A stretch of 64,000 bases of DNA from JAUNBG01 sp964442735 (GTDB lineage: Bacteria; Planctomycetota; Planctomycetia; Pirellulales; Thermoguttaceae), in contig CAYUAP010000001.1 in NCBI GenBank assembly GCA_964442735.1, forward strand, positions 35,164 to 99,163, read 5' to 3'. The position numbers and the translations under genes were made by a program. Every line of letters starts with the position of its first letter. Position 1 is the stretch's first letter. Below, piece after piece: positions 8,683-17,490 of this stretch. The notes beneath the pieces were generated by a model, which was not told where the DNA came from, searched no databases, and saw nothing but the letters and a program-made list of their open reading frames with translations.

Positions 8683-9339
8683 TCAATAGCGGTTGGCACA
8701 CCCCAGTCTTGCACTTAATGTTCCATAGCTGCAAGGCTGACCATAAAGGTTTTTACCATAGGCGGAAACAGGGGGTACGGCCCGTCCGGAATTACGCGCA
8801 TTCGGATTATTATTAAAAAATCCAGGATAATAGTCTGCCGCCAAACAATGATTAGGTGTACCACGATAGACTCGACGATAGGGATTGGATGCCGTGTCGC
8901 GCAGAGGGGACTTCTCAATCTTCGATGGTTCGATTTTATTTGTTGGTAATGGTTTCGATATCGGTGTGACTTGAGATGGTGTCTGCGGTACTAAAGGGAG
9001 ATGATTTTGAGTGTTTTCTTCCTGATTCTCCCGAGATATTTGTACCTTGGAACCGTCTGGCAGAATAATCGTTCCTCCTCCTTCCGGAATAATATTTCCG
9101 GCTTTATCACGGGGAGGATCCGCGATCTGTTCCGGCTTTAAAAAATCAGATTGTGGATTTGTTCCCTGGACCGATGCTCTAATTGTTTCAACCGTCATGG
9201 GGTTAGGTATGGTTGCCTGCGCCAGTAACAGGACACGTGGTGTCGATTGACGACTGTACGAATTTGTCTGGGACCAGCCTGTGGTGGCCATTACGGTTAA
9301 TACTAAAATACTTGATATCAATAAAGATGAAGTCTTCAT
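8683..9339 (-). CDS. exported hypothetical protein
   Basis: A 218-residue protein of unknown function. The first 23 residues form a clear Sec signal peptide (MKTSSLLISSILVLTVMATT, then WSQ). The mature part is Pro/Asn/Ser-rich. It contains a short GGGTIILPDGSKVQIS segment that could be a beta-hairpin and a Cys/Tyr-rich C-terminal part. No known family is recognised. It is a single leftward gene with a possible terminator behind it. Confidence 0.75.
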   Translation of the reverse strand: MKTSSLLISSILVLTVMATTGWSQTNSYSRQSTPRVLLLAQATIPNPMTVETIRASVQGTNPQSDFLKPEQIADPPRDKAGNIIPEGGGTIILPDGSKVQISRENQEENTQNHLPLVPQTPSQVTPISKPLPTNKIEPSKIEKSPLRDTASNPYRRVYRGTPNHCLAADYYPGFFNNNPNARNSGRAVPPVSAYGKNLYGQPCSYGTLSARLGCANRY

Positions 9340-9651
9340 CCCTTCCTCCTGCTAACTGTTGTTTCTCTTTAAAACAAACGAATTTTTAAAAAACAAAATT
9401 ATTTGTTACAGTGATACTAATCGGCAGTTAAAATTGGAATTTTAAGAAAAATCAATACAGGCAATAATATCTATCTATTTTACCTATTTTATAAAGGCCA
9501 ATATTTTTCTGATTTCTGCACTTGTTACTATGGCTAATATCGCTACAAACAGCACTGTCACCACAAACGATACTATCGCTACCATTAGTACTGCTCTACT
9601 ATTGATATAACTAATCCTAAACTTTAAATTTAAAAATAGAAGTTAATCCAT
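9340..9651. other. AT-rich intergenic region
   Basis: No supported gene. A 26-codon plus-strand frame (ATG 9531 to TAA) is Thr/Ala/Ile-rich and simple in composition, so I treat it as chance. Confidence 0.5.
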
Positions 9652-10236
9652 TTAGAATTGTATATCATCAGGAGCTTTAGGGATGTGGTGGTGATAGGGA
9701 GGCATTTTACGATCAGGAAGTTTTTTTTCCGGATTTTTAATTTGCCAATTGTTACGATCCCGGTTATCGGCGAAGTAGGTCAACCAGGCGAGAACACTTT
9801 CTTCATCATCACCCTTTGCCAGATTCCAATGGATGTAACAATCTTTATTTTTTAAATTTTTTTCCAGAGAAGGAAGGATATCGAAAAAAATAATGGAATA
9901 AAAGTCTCTTTCTGAGAGGTATTCTGTACAGTCAAAAACGATTTTTTTATCGAAAAGCTGCCAGAGTGTCTGATAGAGCAATGTATGAATTTCCTTGTCC
10001 GATAAATTACGTGGATGCGGTAATTGCAATGGTGGATCAAACCATTGTGAAATGGGCAAAACAGGTGCGGTTTCCCAATCGTATATATCTTCCAAATACT
10101 GATTCACCTCTTGTATAGCCCAAGAGTTGATATCTATTTTTGTAATGGATTCATCAATGTATGGTTCCATTGACGTCATTAACGAGCCATGACGCATTAA
10201 CTCTTCTGCTTCTACTGGTACGGAAAACTCCGGCAT
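9652..10236 (-). CDS. conserved-looking hypothetical protein
   Basis: A 194-residue soluble acidic protein with no signal peptide or membrane helix. Segments such as LSDKEIHTLLYQTLWQLFDK and FDILPSLEKNLKN suggest a helical fold. The layout recalls short uncharacterised planctomycete proteins, from memory only. The end is Pro/His-rich (PPYHHHIPKAP). No function is proposed. It stands alone, facing away from the long gene-poor stretch on its upstream side. Confidence 0.65.
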   Translation of the reverse strand: MPEFSVPVEAEELMRHGSLMTSMEPYIDESITKIDINSWAIQEVNQYLEDIYDWETAPVLPISQWFDPPLQLPHPRNLSDKEIHTLLYQTLWQLFDKKIVFDCTEYLSERDFYSIIFFDILPSLEKNLKNKDCYIHWNLAKGDDEESVLAWLTYFADNRDRNNWQIKNPEKKLPDRKMPPYHHHIPKAPDDIQF

Positions 10237-11014
10237 GGAAAACTCCGGCTTGATTCTCTATTTGATTTGGTTTACCACTTAACAACACCTCCGACTCTCC
10301 CGAGAGAATCGACCAATATTGGCACTTTCGTTTATTACTCAATTACCAGAACTTAAACGTTCCGATACGGAATAATCTACAAATCAACAGCAAGTTAAGG
10401 TTTGAAATAACCCTTTTCCATTGAATGAAATACATGTCAAAAACATTCGACACCATATACAACCTAAAGCGCGCAATTTATATAGTATACCAATTTAATC
10501 GAAAGTCCGAAAACTTCAAGGTTTTTAAGTGAACTTTTCGCAATTTCATAAAAATTCCTTAAATTTATCCGTTATAAGTGTAATATTCGTGGTAATACAT
10601 AACCAATAACCGATTGGATTTTATGAAATAACCCAAAAATTCATCACGGAACTGAAAGTTCAAACGTGTAAACAATTCTAAATTTATGAAAAAATACAGA
10701 TAAAAACAATTCGATTAATTATAGAGGGGGGAGAATGGAGCTTTTTTTCACAATATTTTTAGGGGATATATTCAAAAGGCAAAAAATATGGTATAATATT
10801 AAATTTGGATAGTGTGGGTATAAATTTTGTCAGAACTCTTGTTTTCGGTATACGAGACATTATTCATTGTTTTCTCTGTAATTTAGGTGATAATGGCATT
10901 GTTTTAAACAATGAATGAATTTTGAAATTACTGGGATTTATATATAAATTGCGAATTGCCCGATTTTATAAAATAAAGGACACAATTCGAATAAATAAAT
11001 GGAAGGGATAAAAC
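10237..11014. other. long AT-rich gene-poor region
   Basis: About 780 bp with many short A and T runs and no credible ORF, tRNA or family-recognisable RNA. It separates two divergent genes, so it should contain both promoters. The one visible candidate is the extended -10 at 10789-10797. Confidence 0.6.
10789..10797 (+). promoter_or_regulatory. candidate extended -10 promoter
   Basis: TGGTATAAT (TGn + TATAAT), about 220 bp upstream of the membrane protein gene at 11015. There is no good -35 box. Confidence 0.4.
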
Positions 11015-12454
11015 ATGCCGACATCATTATTTCAATATGAAATGTTGCCAACAACCTGGTTTTACATCTCGGGACTAATGATTATTGCTGTGTTTTTTCG
11101 TTTTAATCGATTTTGGAGTGTTCGTAATTTTGATATTATTGGTCTAATATTAACGACACCCGGTCTTCTTTATATTGCAATGGGGAAAACGGCAAACGAT
11201 CCGATTATTGGAACGGGCTATTTATGGTTGACTTTTTTGGGTGGATTGATATTCATTCGAATGATATTGGATACCATTATGATTCGTCGTCCTTTGTTAG
11301 AGCCTAATTTATCGTCTTCCGGATTGACGTTTGCCTGTATTTTACTGATGGCATTTATGATAGCCAGTATCATGGTAAATCGTGGTGATAAAATAGAATC
11401 ATTGGGTACTCTTCGTTTAGAACAAATTATGACGATGCGCCAAGAGTTTGGTTCCGTTCCTACCCCACATTTTGATGAAAAACCGGGCTATACACCCTTT
11501 CATTGGTTTGTTGATATGACAAACAGCTATTTTGCCCCTTCCGAAAAATACTGGAAGGCGAATTTTACCAATTCCGATGTTGTGTCTTTTGACTCGACCG
11601 GTAAAATGGAACCACAGACAATTGAGGGGACCAGTCCTGTCAAAAACCGTGTAGAGAAAAATAAAAGAACATTCGTCCAGGATATCCAAAAAAAAGTGAA
11701 TACGGCAGAAGGTAAAGGGGATGTGCTTGAAAGTGCTTTTCTTGTCTTTTGTATTATTTTTATTCAATGTGGAATTGTCTTGAGTATGATTTATATCGGA
11801 CAATGTCATTTTGGTAATATAAAAACAGGTGTTGCGGCGGCTTTTATTTACCTTCTCCATCCCTACGTGGTTCAGGAACCATCCAATCTGGCACACATTC
11901 TTCCCGCTTTTTTAATTGTAACCGCGATTGCCTTTTATCGTAGACCTGTATTATCGGGTATCCTGATTGGATTGGCGGGCTCGCTGGTCTTTTATCCCTT
12001 TTTCCTGATTCCGCTTTGGATTGGTTTTTATTGGAAGAAGGGATTTGTTCGTTTTGTCTTGGGGGCTTTTTCCGCAGTACTGGGAATGGCTCTCCTTCTG
12101 CTTTTATCGCCTCCTTCGTTTGGTTCCTATGGTGTCCAAGCTGCCATGATGTTCGGATATCGTTCTGTTTGTGTACTATTTCCCGATGGATTATGGGCCT
12201 ATTGCCCCTCAATTTATCGGATTCCGATTTTCGCCGTTTTTGCCGGACTGTGTATCGGTTTGATGCTGTGGCCCCCTCGAAAAAATCTGGCTACCTTGAT
12301 GGCCTGTTCCACCCTGTTAATGATTGGTGTCCAATTCTGGATGGGAAATCAGGGCGGTTTGTTTATTGCCTGGTATTTACCTTTATTGATTCTAACAATT
12401 TTTCGTCCAAATCTTGAAGATCGTGTTGCGGTTTCCACTGTTGTTGATATCTAA
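11015..12454 (+). CDS. multi-spanning membrane protein of unknown function
   Basis: A 479-residue protein with about 10 hydrophobic helices and one soluble loop of some 100 residues in the middle (around residues 130-240). The C-terminal half (GILIGLAGSLVFYPFFLIPL and a YLPLLILTIFRPNL end) resembles the helix pattern of GT-C / GT87-type membrane glycosyltransferases. I cannot see a catalytic Asp motif to prove it. dksA-like and manC genes follow on the same strand, 15 bp and 460 bp downstream, so a link to envelope glycans is possible. Confidence 0.75.
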   Translation: MPTSLFQYEMLPTTWFYISGLMIIAVFFRFNRFWSVRNFDIIGLILTTPGLLYIAMGKTANDPIIGTGYLWLTFLGGLIFIRMILDTIMIRRPLLEPNLSSSGLTFACILLMAFMIASIMVNRGDKIESLGTLRLEQIMTMRQEFGSVPTPHFDEKPGYTPFHWFVDMTNSYFAPSEKYWKANFTNSDVVSFDSTGKMEPQTIEGTSPVKNRVEKNKRTFVQDIQKKVNTAEGKGDVLESAFLVFCIIFIQCGIVLSMIYIGQCHFGNIKTGVAAAFIYLLHPYVVQEPSNLAHILPAFLIVTAIAFYRRPVLSGILIGLAGSLVFYPFFLIPLWIGFYWKKGFVRFVLGAFSAVLGMALLLLLSPPSFGSYGVQAAMMFGYRSVCVLFPDGLWAYCPSIYRIPIFAVFAGLCIGLMLWPPRKNLATLMACSTLLMIGVQFWMGNQGGLFIAWYLPLLILTIFRPNLEDRVAVSTVVDI

Positions 12455-12469
12455 AACTAGAGGTTATTT

Positions 12470-12856
12470 ATGAAACATTTTACAAAAGACGAACTTAATT
12501 CTTTTGAAACACTTCTGTTGGAGCTTCGGCAACGTTTGCGCGGGGATGTTACTTCTATCTCCAATAGTGTGACAGAAAAAAACAGTCAAATAGAATCCGG
12601 GTCAACCTCTGCGTCTCCCATTCACCTGGCAGAAGCCGGTACCGATACTTTTGAACAGGAATTTGCCATGTCACTTTTGGAAGCAGGTTCTGGTCATCTA
12701 AAGGAAATTGAGAATGCCCTCCTGCGAATAAAAGACGGAACCTATGGTACTTGTGAAAATTGCGGTAAACAAATCACAAAAAAACGACTGGAGGCTATCC
12801 CCTATACCAATATCTGTATCGATTGCGCAAATGCTCGTTCTAAACGAAGGGGATAA
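12470..12856 (+). CDS. DksA/TraR-type C4 zinc finger protein
   Basis: A 128-residue member of the DksA/TraR family, which binds the RNA polymerase secondary channel. Four cysteines (95, 98, 116, 119) in CENCGK and CIDCA form the C-terminal zinc finger, preceded by a helical part. The coiled-coil tip lacks a clear DxxDxA motif (AGTDTFEQEFA is there instead). A DksA-like or RNA-binding zinc-finger role is more certain than full ppGpp-dependent function. It starts 15 bp after the membrane protein and is probably cotranscribed. Confidence 0.85.
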   Translation: MKHFTKDELNSFETLLLELRQRLRGDVTSISNSVTEKNSQIESGSTSASPIHLAEAGTDTFEQEFAMSLLEAGSGHLKEIENALLRIKDGTYGTCENCGKQITKKRLEAIPYTNICIDCANARSKRRG

Positions 12857-12900
12857 ATGGAGAACATTTTTTATTTTGTCTCCGCATAATATTTATAATC

Positions 12901-14013
12901 ATGGAAACAAATGACGTTTATGCAGTAATAATGGCGGGAGGAATCGGTTCCCGTCTATGGCCGGAAAGCCGACAAAAATGTCCGAAACAGTTTCTCTCTT
13001 TTTTTAATAATGAAATTTTATTAACTGCAACGGTCAAACGAGTTTTACCGTTTATTCCATTGGAAAATATCATTGTTGTAACGAATCGGGAATCCTCTTC
13101 ACGTGTTCGGCAGCTTTTACCAACTCTTCCTTCGGAAAATATTCTTGCGGAGCCCTATTCCAGAAATACGGCTCCTTGTATCGGCTGGGCGGCTACTGAA
13201 TTACTCCGAAGATGTACCAATCCAAATATGCTTGTTCTTCCGTCTGATCATTATATATATCCAAACCAATTGTTTATCCAAACAATAATCAATGGTTTGT
13301 CTCTTCTAAACGAGTCAGAGGAACGGTTGATTGTATTTGGAATTAAGCCAACGGAACCACGTACCACCTATGGTTATATTAAAGGTGGACAGACCCTTCT
13401 TCATAAATGTTCCGATGATTTTAAATTTGACGCGTTTAATGTTGACTGTTTTATAGAAAAACCTTGTTATGAAAAAGCGGTGGCATTTATAAATTCGGGC
13501 CGATATCTATGGAATAGCGGAATATTTCTCTGGAAGGCCCAAACGATCTTGGCACGAATTCATCGCTATATGCCCGACTTGAAACAGCAGTTGGACCGTT
13601 TATTTCAAGTTGAGGAGGAACAAAATCGCGACAAAATCTATCAATCGCTTCAAAATATTTCCATTGATTACGCTATATTGGAACAGTCACAAGACCTTGT
13701 TGTCCTTCCCTGTAATTTTCAATGGAGCGATTTGGGATCATTTCGAGCTCTGGAAGAACTTTATTCCCATCAAAAAGACGATTGGGGGAATGTAGCGGTT
13801 CATTCACAATTGATAACATTGGATGCCCAAAATAATCACGTTCGACGCCGAACTGATTCATTAACGGATCACCTAACCATTCTTGTCGATGTCGATGATC
13901 TGCTTGTAGTGGAAACAGAAGGAATAACTTTAATTGTTAAAAAGGGTGAAGAACAAAAAATACAAAAGGTTCTCCAGCGCCTATCGGAAGAGAACCGAAC
14001 CGAATATTTATGA
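12901..14013 (+). CDS. manC: mannose-1-phosphate guanylyltransferase
   Basis: Makes GDP-mannose from mannose 1-phosphate and GTP. The N-terminal signature AGGIGSRLWPESRQKCPKQF is complete (Gly-rich loop, Arg, Lys), and the FIEKP motif is present around residue 180. Length is 370, which fits the single-domain form without the phosphomannose isomerase extension of E. coli-type bifunctional enzymes. It should supply substrate to Gmd at 2.8-3.8 kb. Its stop faces the sigma-factor gene across 27 bp. Confidence 0.92.
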   Translation: METNDVYAVIMAGGIGSRLWPESRQKCPKQFLSFFNNEILLTATVKRVLPFIPLENIIVVTNRESSSRVRQLLPTLPSENILAEPYSRNTAPCIGWAATELLRRCTNPNMLVLPSDHYIYPNQLFIQTIINGLSLLNESEERLIVFGIKPTEPRTTYGYIKGGQTLLHKCSDDFKFDAFNVDCFIEKPCYEKAVAFINSGRYLWNSGIFLWKAQTILARIHRYMPDLKQQLDRLFQVEEEQNRDKIYQSLQNISIDYAILEQSQDLVVLPCNFQWSDLGSFRALEELYSHQKDDWGNVAVHSQLITLDAQNNHVRRRTDSLTDHLTILVDVDDLLVVETEGITLIVKKGEEQKIQKVLQRLSEENRTEYL

Positions 14014-14040
14014 ATTACCCCAAGTTTCCATGCGAATTTT

Positions 14041-14829
14041 TTAGAGTTCGTAACGTCGATGATTATATAGTTTTTTGATTCGATCCACGATGGAACTGTG
14101 CATTTGACTGACACGACTTTCACTCAAATCGAGTGTTGCGCCAATTTCCTTCATGGTTAATTCTTCAAAATAGTAAAGAATAATAATTAAGCGTTCATTT
14201 TTTGTCAGTCCTTTAGTGCAGGCGCGTATGAGCTCTGTTCGTGCCAGACGTTCGGTGGGATCTTCACTTCGCCGATCCGGAATCATTTCCAGTTCGGTAA
14301 CTTCCCCTTCACCACCCTGATCGATCCAGCTTTTATCCAGACTGGTCAAATTAACACGGCAACTATCGGTTATAGTCTTTTTGACTTCATCAACAGGCAT
14401 ATTGAGAAAATTTGAGAGTTCTTCTTCTGAAGGTTTACGGCCAAATGTACCTTCCAGGACTTTATAGGCTTCATTGAGTTTACTAGCCTTGGATCGAACC
14501 ATACGGGGAACCCAATCCATAGAACGGAGTTCATCCAACATTGCACCACGAATTCGTGTAACGCAAAAAGTCTCAAATTTTACACCGCGTTCGGGATTAA
14601 ACGCCTGAAGGGCGTCGATTAAACCAAAAGTTCCAGAAGAGATTAGATCATCCAGTTCAATTTCTCCAGGCAGTTTGGCATGTATTTTTTCGGCTAGTCG
14701 ACGAACAAGGGGCATATAATGCTCCACGAGGCGATTTCTTAAGATGATGTCCTCTTGATTATGACTATATGCCAACCAAACCTTTTCTATTTCATCGCGT
14801 GATATTACTGCTGTCTTCAGCTTTTCCAT
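14041..14829 (-). CDS. FliA/WhiG-type alternative sigma factor
   Basis: A 262-residue group 3 sigma-70 factor with regions 2, 3 and 4. Region 2 includes ELDDLISSGTFGLIDALQ and the FETFCVTRIRGAMLDELRS stretch characteristic of FliA/WhiG; region 4 ends LSESRVSQMHSSIVDRIK. In other bacteria this class drives flagellar or sporulation genes. No flagellar or anti-sigma gene is nearby, so the regulon here is unknown. It is divergent from a soluble histidine kinase across a 500-bp spacer. Confidence 0.92.
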   Translation of the reverse strand: MEKLKTAVISRDEIEKVWLAYSHNQEDIILRNRLVEHYMPLVRRLAEKIHAKLPGEIELDDLISSGTFGLIDALQAFNPERGVKFETFCVTRIRGAMLDELRSMDWVPRMVRSKASKLNEAYKVLEGTFGRKPSEEELSNFLNMPVDEVKKTITDSCRVNLTSLDKSWIDQGGEGEVTELEMIPDRRSEDPTERLARTELIRACTKGLTKNERLIIILYYFEELTMKEIGATLDLSESRVSQMHSSIVDRIKKLYNHRRYEL

Positions 14830-15331
14830 GCTGTTTTCCTTTTAATCCACTCGTAAAAGAAGTTTTTTGTTAAAAATCTTCTTCTTTGGAGCATTTCCTT
14901 GACTATTATTGTTCTGATCCGATCATCCAGACCAACTCATCTTATTTTTATTTCTATTATAACTATAATTTTAAAAAATGAATGATGTTTTAATGTCGAT
15001 TCAAGAACAATAACAATTTTTTTCATTTGAGGAAAGAACAAAATGGCTACATCCCCTTAATTTTTCCAAAATTTTATTTTTTATAGATTCGTAATGAATT
15101 GCTTGACTGGTACTTTTATCTGGAATATTCAACAATTACCAATAAACCACTGTTTTTTATTAAAGTTTTAATAAAATAACGATAATTACATGTCGCACTA
15201 ATAAACAATAAAGTTTTTGATAACATTTTACTTGAGACTTGTATTATGACGATATGGATACAAGGGAGGGTGAATAATCCGGGAATAATTGTATTGGAGG
15301 AGAAAACATCTGTCAGGACGGAAGGGAAAAA
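14830..15331. other. divergent intergenic region
   Basis: AT-rich, without a credible ORF. Contains an AAGAAG/CTTCTT imperfect hairpin near 14867-14884. A possible promoter for the kinase gene is TTGATA (15218-15223) with TATTAT (15243-15248), spaced a slightly long 19 bp. The sigma-factor promoter is not obvious. Confidence 0.5.
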
Positions 15332-16087
15332 ATGGAAAATCAAAGATCCGAAATAGAAGCATTACGCGAACGGGTACGTCAATTGGAACAGCAATTGGCC
15401 AAGACGCAGCAGTTAACGGCTGTTGGTGAATTAGCGAGTACCACGACACATGAATTCAATAATATATTGACAATGATAATCAATTATGCGCAGATGGGAA
15501 TACGTCATAAAGATGAAGCAACACGAGATAAATCACTGTCTAAAATACTTGATTCGGCCAATCGGGCGGCCCGAATTACCCAAACGGTTCTCGGTTTGGC
15601 ACGAAATCGCAAGCCGGGCAAGGAGTCTTCTGACCTGACTTCCTTAACCGAAGATGTTTTACTCCTTTTGGAACGGGAAATGAACAAATATCATATTTCC
15701 GTTGAAAAAAATTTCGAGACGGTTCCGAATATAATGGCCAATGGAAATCAGGTTCAACAGGTATTGGTCAACCTTTTAATAAACGCACGTCAGGCGATGC
15801 CGTCCGGAGGACGATTGGTCCTGAAACTGTCTCTGGATAAAGAGGCCAATATGGTCGAACTGCAGATCCGTGATTATGGCATAGGTATTCCAGCAGAAAA
15901 ACTCCCTCATATTTTTGATTCGTTTTATACCACTAAAGAAGGACCGGATGACAGTGGTAAAGGTGGTACCGGTTTGGGATTGTCTCTCTGTAAAAATATA
16001 ATGGAGAATCACCAAGGTAAAATTCGTGTAGAAAGTGCCATTGGAAAAGGAACTGCCTTTACTTTAAGGTTTCCGGTTGCTCTATAA
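15332..16087 (+). CDS. soluble sensor histidine kinase (NtrB-like core)
   Basis: A 251-residue kinase. Residues 1-30 are a coiled coil (IEALRERVRQLEQQLAKTQQ), then the HisKA segment with the phosphorylated His40 (TTTHEFNNIL). The ATPase domain follows: N box NLLINARQA, G1 RDYGIGIP and G2 GKGGTGLGLS. There is no membrane helix and no PAS or other input domain, so it must sense through the coiled coil or a partner. No response regulator is adjacent. AGGGA lies 6 bases before the ATG. Its stop codon lies in a 17-bp tandem repeat shared with the next gene's end. Confidence 0.93.
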   Translation: MENQRSEIEALRERVRQLEQQLAKTQQLTAVGELASTTTHEFNNILTMIINYAQMGIRHKDEATRDKSLSKILDSANRAARITQTVLGLARNRKPGKESSDLTSLTEDVLLLLEREMNKYHISVEKNFETVPNIMANGNQVQQVLVNLLINARQAMPSGGRLVLKLSLDKEANMVELQIRDYGIGIPAEKLPHIFDSFYTTKEGPDDSGKGGTGLGLSLCKNIMENHQGKIRVESAIGKGTAFTLRFPVAL

Positions 16088-16121
16088 TTCCGGTTATTCT
16101 AGAATTCCGGTTGCTCTATAA
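16071..16121. repeat. 17-bp triplicated repeat at two convergent gene ends
   Basis: Three direct 17-bp units: TTCCGGTTGCTCTATAA, TTCCGGTTATTCTAGAA, TTCCGGTTGCTCTATAA. The first contains the last codons and the TAA of the histidine kinase. Units two and three contain the last codons and stop of the SDR gene read leftward. Confidence 0.9.
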
Positions 16122-17253
16122 TATTATGGCAAAGGTACCATTGAGTGGTTTCACGGATGCGTTCTTCCAGTGATTTGGGATAGTGGTAGTTAAATTGACG
16201 AATCAATTTCGTATTGGAACAAATCCAGGGACCACGAATGGCTTCTATTGCTTTATTCCAATCGAGGGAAACCTGTTTTTTAATAATTCTTTTCCAGATT
16301 TCCTGAACAATTCCTGTTCCAATCACTCCGGCAGGCGGCACTTTTACACATTTAAGGTCCGATCGACCAAAACTTCGGGCTATTAATTTTCCGAATTCCG
16401 AAAATAGAGGAAGTTCCGAAAAGCCTGGAAAATAGAAGCCAACTCCGGAACAGATCTTTTGGGGGCCCGTTTGTACTGGTTCCAGACTATCCGGAACAAG
16501 ACGTTCTCCATAAAGTGCCCCTTTCACGAGGAGTTCGACGAGATCCTCTACATAAACAAAGGAGAATCGTTGATCGTAATATCCTGGAATCGGAAATCGG
16601 GATCCACTTGCGGCTATCTTGAATAATGGAACGGAAAGCGGATCTCTTGGGCCAAATACATAGGGGGGCCGAAAAACCGTTATTGGAAGTCGATCGGCAT
16701 ATGAAAGAAGTTTTTTTTCTCCGGCCAATTTACTTTTACCATAGGGGGATACGGGATGGGGACAATCGGTTTCCCGACACGGACGATAACGATAGTACGG
16801 TTCTGTTTCGAGAACTTTTTCCAATTCCGGGATTAATTCATTCCTATTACAACATGGACCTGGACCAACTGCCGCAAGGGAGGATATCGAAACAAGAATA
16901 GGGGCTGTTCCGGTTTTTTCTGCGACGTCAAGACAAACCGCTGCAACATTTTCACAACCTTCACTATTGATCCGCATAAAATCATGGGGGGTAATGGCTC
17001 GTGTCAGGCCCGCCAAATGAAAGATTATTGAGGAACCGGTAACTCCTTGATAGAGGGACTTTTTATCTGTAACATCACCTTCTATCAATTCCGCTCCCAA
17101 TTCCTGAAGAGAGGTTTTGAGGGAGGTATTACGTACCAGACATCGCAGATGGACACCCTTCTGTGATAGTAATTGCGCCAATGCTGTTCCAATAAAACCT
17201 GTTCCTCCAGTAATGAATACTGTTTTATCATTTAGATCTATCACGTTACGCAT
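16099..17253 (-). CDS. NAD(P)-dependent epimerase/dehydratase (extended SDR)
   Basis: A 384-residue extended short-chain dehydrogenase/reductase. It has the Rossmann motif FITGGTGFIGTALAQLL, the HLAG motif, and the Tyr-x3-Lys pair in SPYGKSKLAGE, preceded by the SISSLAAVGP serine segment. The RPPYVFGPRDP stretch resembles 3-beta-hydroxysteroid dehydrogenase/isomerase-like and sugar-nucleotide epimerases. The substrate is not known. A 50-residue insertion after the catalytic serine (Cys/Tyr/Arg-rich) is unusual. The last codons come from the 17-bp repeat. Confidence 0.85.
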   Translation of the reverse strand: MRNVIDLNDKTVFITGGTGFIGTALAQLLSQKGVHLRCLVRNTSLKTSLQELGAELIEGDVTDKKSLYQGVTGSSIIFHLAGLTRAITPHDFMRINSEGCENVAAVCLDVAEKTGTAPILVSISSLAAVGPGPCCNRNELIPELEKVLETEPYYRYRPCRETDCPHPVSPYGKSKLAGEKKLLSYADRLPITVFRPPYVFGPRDPLSVPLFKIAASGSRFPIPGYYDQRFSFVYVEDLVELLVKGALYGERLVPDSLEPVQTGPQKICSGVGFYFPGFSELPLFSEFGKLIARSFGRSDLKCVKVPPAGVIGTGIVQEIWKRIIKKQVSLDWNKAIEAIRGPWICSNTKLIRQFNYHYPKSLEERIRETTQWYLCHNIIEQPEF

Positions 17254-17367
17254 TTATTGTATTTTATATTTATTAAATGTTTTTATATTAAAGCGTCAAT
17301 CGCCGACCTATACAATTTTATTTATTTAGAATGAAAAATCAATTGCCCCAATCCAAAAAAAACATAT

Positions 17368-17378
17368 TGGTATATAAT
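17368..17378 (+). promoter_or_regulatory. candidate extended -10 promoter for nifU-like gene
   Basis: TGGTATATAAT (TGn plus TATATA or TATAAT), 113 bp before the start codon. No clear -35. Confidence 0.4.
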
Positions 17379-17490
17379 AGAATACATTGGAGAATAAAAA
17401 AGAAGGTATTAGAAGTTTGATCGGAGGTGACCGATCTTTGATTTTATTCCAGATTATGGCGAATACAACGATTTATGACAGGAGTATACA

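Noticed and set aside
9531..9611. 26-codon Thr/Ala-rich frame
   Set aside because: Short, simple composition, no ribosome site.
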